NCBI RefSeq assembly: GCF_003589595.1
Contig: NW_020654810.1
Coordinates: 25,034,428-25,098,427, forward strand
Length of the DNA: 64,000 nucleotides
Source of the DNA: Hyposmocoma kahamanoa
Taxonomy: Eukaryota > Arthropoda > Insecta > Lepidoptera > Cosmopterigidae
Direction: 5' to 3'
Below, piece after piece: positions 1 to 10,538 of this stretch (its first letter is position 1; every line of letters begins with the position of its first letter). The notes under the pieces are model-generated. The model saw nothing but the letters and a program-made list of their open reading frames with translations, searched no databases and was not told where the DNA came from. The position numbers were made by a program, and so were the translations under genes.

Positions 1-599
1 GGGTGATTCTGTAAAAATAGCTGTATGTATGAAATAAATAAATGTACGGGAAATCTGCCACAAGGAGACATAAGGTGACAAACGGAAGTTGGGAAGGAAG
101 TAAGGTAAAGTCGTCCAATGTGTACTGGGAATGATTTTATCATTGCCGGTCAAACAGGCTCACAAGACCGATGTACTGGCGGCTAAAGGTGTCATTTCAA
201 AATGAAAATTTCTTGTTTTCTGCTACTACGAACAAACATCTGAAGCTAAATACAGGACAATGTTATAAAAAATAAATAAAAAATGAAATATGTTATGTTA
301 TTTTAAATAAAGTTATAAAAATGAAATTAATATGGTAGGCCGTATCTAGTATTGGCAGCGAGCGTAGTTAGCATATACATCTGCGGTGGTGCATATAGTT
401 GTCACATTAGATTGTGTTCCGTTTTGTTATTTTTTGGATGACGGTAGAATTTTATTTGTTTGTTTCTTTTATATGTGTATTGTATGTATATGTGTGTTGT
501 ACATGTGTATACGTATATATTATTTTGTATTATATTATATTTCATATACAGTTAATATCATAATTATAATTATATTCATACACACTGACACAGTTTCAA
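1..599. other. A+T-rich stretch, no gene seen
   Basis: The longest open frame is a short hydrophobic run of low-complexity codons. No splice pattern, RNA gene or terminal repeat was recognised. Confidence 0.5.
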
Positions 600-885
600 T
601 TCGTTAATATAAATCTTCTCTTTACCGGCTCATTTAGGACCTAGCAGAATCACCAGTGTCGTAGTTCTACTGAGCTGCGACATAATGCTGAGTTGGGTCC
701 TTTTTGCTGACACAGTACACGTAAATCTACACTCCACATCAAGTATAGATTAGTTTGTTTTTCTTTTTTATTATTATTATTTTTATTTTTTTTTAATTCT
801 ACTATTGTACCATTGTTGTAAGTTTGTTTTGTAATGTACTGTGTTTCGGCAAATAAACGAATTATCTATCTATCTATCTATCTAA
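600..885 (+). mobile_element. 3' tail of a non-LTR retrotransposon with (TATC)n end
   Basis: Non-coding sequence ends with an AATAAA hexamer at about 852-857, followed at once by a (TATC) microsatellite at 864-884. A polyadenylation-type hexamer followed by a short tandem tail is a usual 3' end for insect LINEs. A second tail with the same last bases (AAATAAACGA) and a different repeat lies at 10101-10138, where an RT C-terminus is readable upstream. No RT codons are readable here, so this is a 3' UTR remnant assigned by analogy. Confidence 0.55.
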
Positions 886-1753
886 ACATAACCGACATTA
901 AGTTTACAACCCTAGCTCCTACAGGGTGTACTCAATTAGCTTTTTTGATGGTTTGATAATGAATCATTGATAGGTCTCTTTAATGCACGTCGACAAAAAC
1001 ACCGAGTCACACGGGATGTGGCCATCCTTCTTTATGGTCCTAATATAATAATAATATAAGTAAGTAAATAATTTAAATTAAACAGGTTCCTACAGTGTGG
1101 TGAAAACGTTTTTTTTTAGGATAATATATGTATTTTCGACAAGTTAGTATTTCTTTCAGAAGCTATATTATTGGAAGTACAATTTTCTTTTCTTAGAATT
1201 ATAATTTTAACAAGCTCTTGATTTATTGCTAAATATAAATAATATTGTCGGTATATTATGTGTTTATTTTTCAGTAACTCATTTTAACGCTGCTTAGTTA
1301 GTATTAACTATTACAATTGATCACACTTCGCTGCAATTTTATGTCGCATCGTATCTAATGGTTTATTGTCATTTGAGTAACGTCCAAACTTAAGTGCGCA
1401 TTGGGATTGAGGTTGGAATTCTTGCTTAATTATAAAAAATACGTTTTCTAGGAAAACACGGATTTCAAAAATTTGAGGCAAAACTTGGTCAAGCGCGAAA
1501 CGAGTTTGCGCGTGACATCACTTGTGAGTGACGGGCCGGGGCATCCCTTCTGCTTATAATTATTATGGTTTTTGATCTTCGTGCCTTTATCTTCCACGAT
1601 CATACGTTTGTTTCACGCCTTACTTAATTTTATATGACTTCCATTCTAAAGGGCTCCGTCAAACACCAAAGCGGCGAGATAAAATCCGCCGATAATAACT
1701 ACAATTCTTTAGCAAGATATTTTAAGGGAAGTAAACAACAAGAACATACAATT
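886..1753. other. No gene recognised
   Basis: A+T-rich, with only short scattered open frames. Nothing repeated elsewhere in the window was noticed. Confidence 0.45.
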
Positions 1754-1964
1754 AACTGCCTCTGTGGCCGAACGGTTACCATGCCCAACTGTCACGCAGA
1801 GGTCCCTAGTACGATTCCCGGGCAGGGAGAAATATTTGTGTGGCCTACATTTATTTCTCTCGTGAGTTTGGGTAGAATTTGTGGTTGTCTATGTGTGTGT
1901 CCATGGCACCCGCGACGACACAGGGTTTCCCTAGTGCGGGGCTATGTCGAGTGTATGCGTTATA
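1754..1964 (+). mobile_element. SINE-A copy 1 (tRNA-derived)
   Basis: The head is tRNA-like: an A-box-type stretch TGGCCGAACGG near 1764 and a degenerate B-box (TACGATTCC) near 1810. The body is shared with the copies at 10368, 41566 and 43174 (motifs TTTATTTCTCTCGTGAG and CTAGTGCGGGGCTATG). It is a non-autonomous retroposon, expected to be transcribed by RNA polymerase III and moved by a LINE. The 118-codon open frame across it is incidental. Confidence 0.8.
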
Positions 1965-1991
1965 AAAAACACAACACAGTTGATCTTTAAA

Positions 1992-2295
1992 TGTATATTG
2001 AATTGATATTCAATTATTTTTGTGAAATTACTCCAATAGTTTGCTATAGAAAAAGATCGAACACTCAAACGTCTTCTAGCATACCGTGCCATACGCTATG
2101 CCAACAGAACGCAAAGCTACGGAACGAACCTGCAGACCTCACGAATTCTCCTATGTGCTTGTTGTCGGACCTTTGTATTTAGTTTTCAACAACTTTTTAG
2201 CCGTAGCGCAATCTATGACAAATCTATGAAAGTATATCGTCACCCAGTTAGGTAACTTTACAGCTACCAGCCCTGGCTAGAGATGTCGCTATTAA
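1992..2295 (-). mobile_element. SINE-B copy 1
   Basis: Read on the minus strand this is a nearly full SINE-B. It has a leader with CATCTCTAGCC and a CATAGATTT motif, then a degraded tRNA-like head (the A-box region is rearranged and the B-box largely lost), the tail motif GAGTGTTCGATCTTT, and a palindromic end (AATTGAATATCAATTC). It is followed directly by a second partial copy in the same orientation. Confidence 0.7.
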
Positions 2296-2308
2296 CTTAT
2301 AATTACAT

Positions 2309-2460
2309 GTGTATTGAATTGATATTCAATTATTTTTTGGGAAATTACTCCACAAGTTGTTATAATGATTAATACAAAGATCGAACGCTTAGAAAAAAAT
2401 CCTTGGATCTGGCCGGATTCGAACCGAAGTCTTCTGAAGCAATCTTCCCAGTATCCAAAT
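2309..2460 (-). mobile_element. SINE-B copy 2, partial
   Basis: Starts with the same palindromic end motif as copy 1, about 15 bp after copy 1 stops. It retains the tail (GTTCGATCTTTG) and the B-box (GGTTCGAATCC on the minus strand). The head-to-tail arrangement suggests a dimer or an insertion into the end of copy 1. Confidence 0.65.
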
Positions 2461-3070
2461 TCCAAAGTATCGATATCATGTACTACAAACATATTTACGT
2501 CATGTTAAATAAAGGATATAGGATAAATTTGTTTAACATAGAAGAATGACTTGAAGGTAGAAAGTTCCATCAAAGGTCGTGCCCAGGGGCGTCGAACCCA
2601 GAAGGAAGGCAACATTTCGTCTTTGAATGGATAAACTCATTGTTTGGCGGAAGCAGCTACCAAACTTTGCCATAGTTTAAAAAGACAAATAGGTCAACTC
2701 CCGCCTATTCGGCGCGTAAATGCCTACACTTCTCTCGGAAAATAGGGTTGTCCCATTATTTTTTTATTATAAATACATACAGGTTATAAACATAATTTAA
2801 GAAAAGAAGGTGTTCATCACAGTATTCTCGTGCTATATTGAAATAGCCTTTTTCTACTTCTGCATATTCATCATAAATGTTATTATTATGTCAATTATAA
2901 TTTCGTAAACCGTGTCACAAGAGCGCTCTTTTTAATTCTGAATTAAATTCTATTGTCTATGGTACTCGCTACTGAACTGAAACATTTGTACAAAACCATA
3001 ATAGAACTATAATGAGTTTCAAAAAAGAACGTCTTCTTTTTGCTAATTGAAATATCAAATATGATAGATA
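2461..3070. other. No gene recognised
   Basis: No coding frame, repeat member or structure was recognised. Confidence 0.4.
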
Positions 3071-3267
3071 CCTTACTTTTCCAAATTCGTAACTTATAAA
3101 GAGAGATTAAATGCAAAACTCGCTATATATGTTACATTTCTTATCAAGAGTGTTAATTTGGGTGCATTACTTGAAGAATAGGTAAAAACCAGTGTGTAAA
3201 TGCGAAGGAATTATATAAAATTGGTATATAACTTTGTATTATAAAATACGAGTTTGGGAAAGTAAGG
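3071..3267. mobile_element. MITE-G copy 1 (short inverted-repeat element)
   Basis: The ends are inverted copies: CCTTACTTTTCCAAATTCG at the left and, reverse-complemented, CCTTACTTTCCCAAACTCG at the right. The interior is A+T-rich and non-coding. The same end sequence bounds a 1-kb element at 59346-60349. No clear target duplication was found. Confidence 0.55.
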
Positions 3268-4012
3268 CGACAATATGGCGCTGCTCAAACGCTCTACTAC
3301 CTCCTAATTGGTAAAATTGACTTACAACTGAGCCATAAACCTTTAAAATAAAGATTAATTAAAATATAAGCGCTTATACATTACAAAATATTGGTTATAT
3401 TTCATAATTTGCACCTCTAGACTATGCAAATGTATACGTACACACACAGCGCGCGGGCGTGCACACATACAAGCCGCGCTGCTACGTTTGTATAAAGTTA
3501 TCTTATTTGTCTTATTTTAGTAAGCTTCTGGTCACCGGAGATTTCATATTGATACAAGAGTAACTCAAGATAACAAGAAAACAAGAATGTATTTATTTTC
3601 TCCACGAACATAACAGTTGTATGTGAACCAAAATATTGAGTACACAATAAAATTTGTTTTACATTATGTTTTTGCAAGAGACGTATACGTAAACTAAGCA
3701 GAAGCTTGATTATAGGATCTCTCTCTCCGCCTCTCACCATGGAAAGCAACTCTTTAATAAAATGGAACAAACAAATATAGGCTATTTAGATGAGAAAAAA
3801 TAATTTCAATTCCAATGTATAACAATCGTTAAAACCTAAAAACGCTATGTGTTCGAGAAGTTAAGAATTTTTCTAAAAAGAATTCTGTTAAGGGTAAGTT
3901 TTACTTCTGATTGAAAAAAATAAAAAGTGAAAACTTGCTTTAGATATTTTTAATTATGCATAAATAAAGTAATTAATACTTTTGGTCTTGTTATTTAAGG
4001 AGAAAATAATCA
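3268..4012. other. No gene recognised
   Basis: Contains a short alternating CA/CG stretch near 3440-3475 and the first member of a direct repeat at 3733. No credible coding frame. Confidence 0.4.
3733..3812. repeat. Imperfect direct repeat, left copy
   Basis: About 75-80 bp (TCTCACCATGGAAAGC through AATTTCAATTCCAATG) recurs in the same orientation at 4202-4275. The two copies flank the Rep-C copy at 4013. Origin unknown; a segmental duplication or short LTR-like pair is possible. Confidence 0.6.
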
Positions 4013-4165
4013 TAGCAGTGGAGCTCTTTGTAAAAGAGTACGCCCAGGAAACTACTGCCACTTCATCTACTTCTACAAGCAGCTTACTTATGTCTCAGGC
4101 TGATAGACACAATGGCGGTGCTGCTCAGATCTTTGCGATTTACAGCTCTGAGTGGCACTGCCAAA
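4013..4165 (+). mobile_element. Rep-C copy 1, internally deleted
   Basis: Starts with the Rep-C left end (GCAGTGGAGCTCTTTGT), loses the central hairpin region, then resumes at CTTATGTCTCAGG and stops after GAGTGGCACTGCC. Confidence 0.7.
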
Positions 4166-4201
4166 AAACTAAACAGAAACTTGTATTATAAGATGCCAAG
4201 T

Positions 4202-4275
4202 GTCTCACCACAGAAAGCCACTTTTTAATAAAATGGAGAAAACAAAAACAGAAAAAATAATTTCATTCCCAATAT
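4202..4275. repeat. Imperfect direct repeat, right copy
   Basis: Partner of 3733-3812 (TCTCACCACAGAAAGCC through TTTCATTCCCAATA). The following bases to about 4649 hold no recognised gene. Confidence 0.6.
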
Positions 4276-4649
4276 CGACGAGCCGTTTGGACATGACTAC
4301 TTGTATTCGCTATTGGGTGTTTCATGTGTACTTGGCAATACATTTGACATACAGATAAACATGCAAACATTGACAAATATGACCGTCTACACATGGAGCC
4401 AAATGAGGAGTTAAAATAATGACTATGACCACAGTGTGGACGGTTTACTTGCATGTTTGCCTATTTCGCTCCTTTGATGTGCATCGAGAAACCGATTAGT
4501 GCGTGGTAACGTGAATTTGGTATTTGCTGTATTTGTCGAATAGGTAAACAAAGCAAATACTTTGTCACATATGCTATCTACACATGGCTATTATTTGCCA
4601 AATAGATCAAATACGCAAATACAAACAGCCAAGTGAAGTGCCACCATAA

Positions 4650-4862
4650 AATCTGTCATAGATTTCTCATAGATGGCGCTACGACTAAAAAGTCGTTGAA
4701 AAACCAAATACAAAGACACGACGCAAGCACATAGAAAAATTCGTGAGGTCCGTTGGTTCGTTCCGTGGCTTAGTTGGTATAGCGTCTGGCACGGTATGCA
4801 AGAAGACGTCGGTTCGAATCCGACCGGATCGAAGGAATTTTTTCTGAGTGTTCGATCTTTCA
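4650..4862 (+). mobile_element. SINE-B copy 3, best-preserved head
   Basis: Shows the SINE-B order clearly: leader CATAGATTTCTCATAGATGGC, tRNA-like head from about 4765 with A-box-like TGGCTTAGTTGG and B-box GGTTCGAATCC near 4812, then the tail GAGTGTTCGATCTTT. The tRNA-like part sits in the middle rather than at the 5' end. This is unusual for a simple tRNA SINE and suggests a fusion with an upstream sequence. Confidence 0.75.
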
Positions 4863-5038
4863 AATGTGTCAAGTAAATTATGTGCGACTAGGCCATATCT
4901 GGTCACATCTGCAAAATGACAAATTTTCTGGAAATAGGCTCAGATCGATCAAAATTAGTCGATAACTTTTTTAAGCTTAAACCGGAGAATTTTTACATTT
5001 CACGTATTTTGTTTTATATATTTCGTATTATTTTTATT

Positions 5039-5548
5039 AACCGACTTCAAAAAAAGGAGGAATTAGTGTAGTATGTTCGGCTGTATGTACGTTTTCCGAT
5101 TTCTCCGTCAATTGTAGACCGATTTTGATTCTTTTTTGTTTGAAACACTCTCGCGGTGATCTCATTGTCACCAATTCAGAATCTAATATCGAGACCCATG
5201 GAAATCGAGGAAAATATTTAAATTTTATAGGCATGTCAGTGTACATACCGATTTCTCCATCAATAATGGACCGATTTCAAAAATTTTTTTTTTTTCTGAA
5301 AGGGTATACTCTCGAGGTGATCTCTGATGCCACCGATGCTATTTCGGGTTCGTTTTGGCTATTAAAAGTAAAAAAATATTTTCCGTAAATAAAAATCGAC
5401 TTTTCACTTGACATGACATTTTGACCATGACAACCAGAAAAAAGTATGAAATGGACAAAGGAGTCCGTAACAGTCCCATTCTCACCAAAAAGGGGATTCC
5501 ATGGAAATCGAAAAAGCCGATAAATTTTGAGGTCAGTTTTTTTTTTTC
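5039..5548 (+). mobile_element. MITE-K copy 1 with internal duplication
   Basis: Begins AACCGACTTCAAAAAA and ends with TTTTGAGGTCAGTTTTT, an inverted form of the start. Inside, a segment with CCGATTTCTCC followed by GACCGATTT occurs twice, about 150 bp apart (near 5098 and 5250). Both are followed by a GTGATCTC motif. Non-coding. The AACCGACTTC end is a repeat seen widely in lepidopteran DNA (recalled, not searched). Confidence 0.65.
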
Positions 5549-6237
5549 AATGAAAAAGTTACAATTATTATGTCATTCATAACTCCCAAGACTGACTAGA
5601 CAAAATTCTTCAAACGAAAGCATAAAATTAAAAATAGAATAGAAGTTTTAACAACCACGTGGTATAATTGAAATATGGATGCACCGTGTCATAATACTAA
5701 AACGTCAAAAGGAATAAAGCTACATCAGCCATAAAACTACGACACGGAAACCAGTAGTTGTAAAACACTCGTATGGTGAGTTTATTCGATACAACATGAT
5801 GCGGTATATGCTGTTTTTATTGGCGATTATTGTCTGATCCGAAACTTGACTGCCTTTACGGGAGATGCAAGAGAATAATATCAAGGAAATGTCTAGAACC
5901 GAACAACATTGGTGGTAGCGGGTTTCGTTATATGGTTAATATTCAATACAAGACACTTAATGTTCTAAATGTGGTAAATACAATACCTATTGGTAATGTT
6001 TACAGAATGCTGTTTCACACATTAATGATATGCAACATATAAACAAGAATACATGCAAAACTATGTCATAGTGCATTGTGCGGAAAATAAGAAATAATTA
6101 AACGAGTTTGTTAAAGACCCGAAACCAAAGGCTGAGGCAACTTTTGCAGCCCGCGCTACATACAATGTTTTTATCACATTTGCGAGGAAATAGATACAGT
6201 GACAATTTGTTTCTTGTATGAATAAATATCGCTTCAC
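5549..6237. other. No gene recognised
   Basis: A 70-codon open frame at 5830-6042 has no recognisable motif. Nothing else was seen. Confidence 0.4.
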
Positions 6238-6372
6238 AACACAACATTTACACCCAAACTCTCGAGAGAAATAAATGTAGGCCATACAAATATTTCTCCT
6301 TGCGCAGGAATCGAACCCAAAACCTCTACGTGGCAGTCCGGCATGGTAACCGTTAGGCCACAGAGGTAGTTA
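6238..6372 (-). mobile_element. SINE-A copy 2, partial
   Basis: On the minus strand: AACTACCTCTGTGGCC, an A-box, a degenerate B-box (GGTTTTGGGTTCGATTCC), then the TTTCTCTCGAGAG body. The 3' part of the body is missing. Confidence 0.8.
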
Positions 6373-6957
6373 AATGGCGGGTTTTCCTTTCAACCACTGT
6401 TTTTATAAACACTTAAACTTATTTAATGTAATAGTATAAAATGTATAATAGTTTACCTGATACCCGCTACGTACAGGTAACTATTATACACTTTGGCACA
6501 CGTTGGATACAATGCCCTTTGTGATATTGTGTCCATAACCAGTCTATCTGGGTGTCTAACTAATCGGTTTTGATTATCTTTGCCTCGCTTGAACAAACCT
6601 TCACGTGTTCGTAAAAAAGTAGACACCTCATATAATATAATACACACTAAAGAGAGACATAATTCCAAGTTTCCGAACAAAGGTCTGCACTATTGGTCCG
6701 GTGGTAACCGAAGCAACAATAACAAATGTGCATACATTATTTATATTATAAGTAAACAATGTAAAACAGATATAGCGATCGATGGTAACCCTGAGTACAG
6801 CTTGCTTCTCAATTGACAGCTTTAGGAACGTTTGATAGCAGAATATAGCATAAGAAGAGACCGGTGCCTATAAAACGTTTTGGATATTTCCTGTCCTAGT
6901 CAACATATTCCGAGAGCATACCGCAGATACTTCTACCATATCGTAGGGACCTCCTCC
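6373..6957. other. No gene recognised
   Basis: Overlapping open frames of 75-78 codons lie on both strands at 6453-6816, without recognisable domains. Confidence 0.35.
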
Positions 6958-7190
6958 AGAGCTCCTTGTGAATAAGTTCGTCCAAGTAAGTAATGCCACT
7001 GGTCCTATTTCTATCGCTAAAGCATTACTGCGTACAGGTTCTGGACGGAATTATCAGTGACAATTCTCAGATTTCAGACCTCAGAACTGTGCAATTTAAA
7101 GCTTTAAATGATATTGCAACTGCTGTGGGTAGACGTGTCGCTTATTGCCAGGCACCCGACATATTCATCAAGTCACTTGATATCATAAAT
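6958..7190 (+). mobile_element. Rep-C copy 2, divergent
   Basis: Retains GAGCTCCTTGTGAATAAG at the left, a damaged central hairpin, and ACGTGTCGCTTATTGCCAGGC near the right. Markedly more diverged than the other copies, so probably an older insertion. Confidence 0.6.
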
Positions 7191-8930
7191 AAAAAGTAAA
7201 CCGTTCAATCACCGAAACAAATGAATAAATAATCCGATAAATACAGAAAAACTTCCCAAACAAACATATTTTTCCTTCCTATCGCGTGTCACGTTCACGA
7301 AACTATCAATCTCATATCTTTCCACCTTTTGCTATTGGTCGAAATTCTTAACCGTGCGAAATTATTCTTGCCGTAGGAAATCCTAGCCGTGACATGAATA
7401 TGGAAGCGGCTCATGATCCATTATTAATTAACCATGTATTAGAGAAGTTTCCAGGTATGTATTTAGGGAGTTTGTAGACCGACGTTACTCTCCTTTACAG
7501 TTCGGAACGACGGTATTCTCCTTTTTTTTGCACCATTGTTTGTATATTAACAAATAACATTTATTTATTTTTTCACTCGCAAAGGCAGCTTAAGAATATA
7601 AAGCAATTTAGTGATAACGACTAGCAAAAAAAAAGATTGGAGTAAACACTTTTAAGTTATAAAGTGGTGACCACTTACTTTTTTATTGTTACATACATAC
7701 CGTCACTTTTATGCCTCTTCTCTATAACTAACATTCACTACCGTATGTAAGGATTGGAAGGTTTTAAAAACCGTAGACAGGGTACGTTTACTAAACTGAG
7801 TCTTAGTGGCCCTATACATGAATAAGGCCCTGTCAGTATGCTTTGCGGCATAGCTCACTCATGGAAGTCTGTTTGGACTTGTAATTGACCTCATTATGTG
7901 GCATAGAATTGGACTGGCTTTAATTGAAATAGGATTTATTTTCAAATACATGTGTATACCCACCTCAATGCGATGTTCAAATTCGTCGTCCTTATTAAAA
8001 ATTTGCCAGAATGTAATTTGATAATTTAATCAAATTTGCTTTAATAACACATTTCATTAAACATTACCAATGTGTGTTATGTGGCTAACAACAAAACTAG
8101 GATATGCGAAAGTATGTATGTAAACAAGCTGAGAAAATATGTTACCGACAAGCTATCGCTAACTTCACGATATCATCAATAATACATGAATCCATTTGCC
8201 AAAAACCACACGTCAGTCCTCCAATCCATATATCTCACATGAGTATAACACGAATGTAGCAACATCTGCACATAGCGCCTTAACGCCTGCGAAAAACTCT
8301 CGAGCAAAATCACTCGCGTGTCCCTGAAGACCAAACTACTTTACGCGTGTATTGTATCTACGGTTACATTCAAAGACTGACTCAATGTGTTTCAAAATAG
8401 CGAAATTTATTTGCTCATTCCATTAATAAATACAATTATATTTTCTATCGGTCGGATGCTATCGATTTCTACGAGGCTTTCCAAAAATCGTGGAATTACG
8501 ACCAAATATTTTTACCCTTTTAATAATAAAGTATTTACGGCTTGAAAAATGAGCTGAGGTGCTTATTTGGCATTAAGGAATTATTGGACTTTTTACACGA
8601 AAAATATAATTTACCGTTACATTTTTAGCTAGGTACACTTAGAAAATATGGAATCGTCTACTCTTTATTCATTTTTATCTCTTGAACATTAGTCCAACGA
8701 AAGCTCTAAGCCAAGTGTTATTAAAATTCCACAATCAACGCCTTGGGTTAAGTTTATAATATAAATTTGAACTGATAGTTGATTAAGTATGCTGATGCGC
8801 GCCTCGCATATTTGTATGATAATTTAGTTAAGCTTCGACACTAACTTGAAATGTGTACTTGGTATAGGCTTTTGTTTTGCAGTACGACAACTCTAGCTTT
8901 CTGAAGGCATTATGTAATAGTATACTATGC
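7191..8930. other. No gene recognised
   Basis: About 1.7 kb of A+T-rich DNA. No open frame over 60 codons, no recognised repeat member, no structured element. Confidence 0.45.
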
Positions 8931-9060
8931 ATTTTAACTTGGACCTTTTCAAGGTGAGAGTGAATAGGCATTATTTAGGTGTCCATGCTACATCGTCGAC
9001 CTCACCATCACGTGAGATGCAGGTCAAATGCGCACTTATTTTATATAAAAAAAAAATAGT
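8931..9060 (+). mobile_element. LINE-D 3' end, copy 1
   Basis: Encodes the last residues of the LINE-D RT protein (NLDLFK, then [10 protein letters not shown], then SSTS), followed by GTCAAATGCGCAC and an A-rich tail near 9048-9057. The same peptide is read on the minus strand at the other LINE-D copies. Strongly 5'-truncated, as is usual for target-primed integration. Confidence 0.7.
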
Positions 9061-9834
9061 GTAGCTCATGCGATACATGCAGCCGTAGACGCATACCACC
9101 TCTAGAGGTGCCGGTGATTATTTTACACCGATTTATCGGATATCGAAGTTATAACAGGTAAAAGAACTAATATGAATTGCTATTTCGGTAACTACTCTAG
9201 CAAACCATAAAGTTTTTAATGCCTGGGTCTGTCATTTAAAAAAATAAACAACTTCAAAAATACGTCACGACAATCGTGTGTGTTATTGTTTGGGCTGGTG
9301 ATTTCGGTGTTTATTTATTGAAAACATACCGTAAGTAGCGTTTTTTATGTTTAGCCTGAATATAAATGTTTATAATCTATACTTTAAGGAGTAATTTCAT
9401 GGTAAACGTTAGAACCACTCAGACGGAATATTATCATATTTATCCAAGTAGGTACACCAAAAATTCCATTAGTGCTGCGGTGTATTACTGCATTTTATTT
9501 AAGATGTTTTTGTTGGTAGTACGAAGGGTATTTATTTAGCAATGCAGAATAATAATTTTTATTTATAAAAACTCGTATTTAAACTGAATCCTTTTCTAAT
9601 TTGCGAAACCAAATAGCCGCCATTTTGCGGTAGGAGGAGCGCATCGCGTGAGCGGCTAAACAAAAAATTCCTTATCTTCATTTTGTCACGTGTTGCAATT
9701 TTTTTACCCTATAGTTAAAAACAATTACAATAACGTTATTGACCGAAACTAATACCGCGGAATTAAATAATAGTACACATAAATACGTAATGTTTTTGAT
9801 GATTAGTAAAAAACTTGAACAGTGTTCAATGTGA
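9061..9834. other. No gene recognised
   Basis: No coding frame or repeat noticed. Confidence 0.4.
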
Positions 9835-10138
9835 TTCTACGAACATCTACCCACAGACCTGAAAAGTGTTAGAAACGATGCAACGTTTTGTACCCGACTA
9901 AAAAACCTTTTATTGGATATTGAATTGTACAGTGTCGATGAGTTTCTTTTGAAACAATTTTAATTTTATTTTATTCGACAAGCAGTAGTTATACTACTTT
10001 ATTTTATATTCATTATTATTATTATAATTTTATTACTGACGATCATAGTTATCCCTTGACATTGTATTTCCAATTGTAATATTGTGACATTGATAACATG
10101 AAATAAACGATTCTATTCTATTCTATTCTATTCTATTC
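9835..10138 (+). mobile_element. Non-LTR retrotransposon 3' end: RT C-terminus and (TTCTA)n tail
   Basis: An open frame at 9835-9963 reads FYEHLPTDLKSVR and later LYSVDEFL before a TAA stop. This pattern (tyrosine, then LP, then a hydrophobic helix, then YSV-EFL) is the usual C-terminus of jockey/CR1-like RT proteins in insects. A 3' UTR of about 140 bp follows, then AATAAA at 10102 and five to six TTCTA units. The element is truncated just upstream of 9835. Confidence 0.75.
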
Positions 10139-10159
10139 AATATATATTTCTGTAAAATT

Positions 10160-10368
10160 GATGAAATAGATTTCTCATAGATAGCGCTACGGCAAACAAC
10201 TCGTTAAAATCCTAAAACAAAAATCGGCACCAAGCACAGAAAAGTCCATAAGATCCGCTAATCCGTTCCGTGGCTTAGTTGGAATAACGTGTGCCATGGT
10301 TTGCTGGAAGACGTCGGTTCAAATCCAGTCAGAGCGAAGAAATTTTTTCTAAGTGTCCAATCTTTGTA
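10160..10368 (+). mobile_element. SINE-B copy 4
   Basis: Leader, tRNA-like head (TCCGTGGCTTAGTTGG; B-box degraded to GGTTCAAATCC) and tail AAGTGTCCAATCTTTG. It abuts a SINE-A copy with no spacer. Confidence 0.75.
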
Positions 10369-10538
10369 ACTACCGCCGTGGCCGAACGGTTACCACGCTG
10401 GCCTGTCAGGGAGAGGTCCCGGGTTCGATTCCCGGGCCGGAAGGAATATTTGTATGGCCTACGTTTATTTCTCTCGTGAGTTTAGGTGTAATTTGTGGTT
10501 GTCTATATGTGTGTCCGTGGCTCCCACATGGCACATAA
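10368..10538 (+). mobile_element. SINE-A copy 3
   Basis: A clean tRNA-like head: TGGCCGAACGGTTACC as A-box region and GGTTCGATTCCCGGGCC as B-box region, then the shared body (TTTATTTCTCTCGTGAG). It ends early in the body at CCCACATGGCAC. It follows SINE-B copy 4 directly, so a new insertion at the end of an older SINE is likely. Confidence 0.85.

Noticed and set aside
864..884. Stand-alone microsatellite (TATC)n
   Set aside because: It directly follows an AATAAA and matches the tail arrangement at 10102-10138, so it is better read as a LINE 3' end.
1634..1990. 118-codon open frame
   Set aside because: It runs through SINE-A copy 1, and its protein is a translation of the tRNA-like head and body. 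A similar pattern occurs at other SINE-A copies.
4765..4835. Functional tRNA gene
   Set aside because: A- and B-boxes are present, but the acceptor arms do not pair well and the same sequence recurs at many loci with shared flanks, so it is a SINE head.
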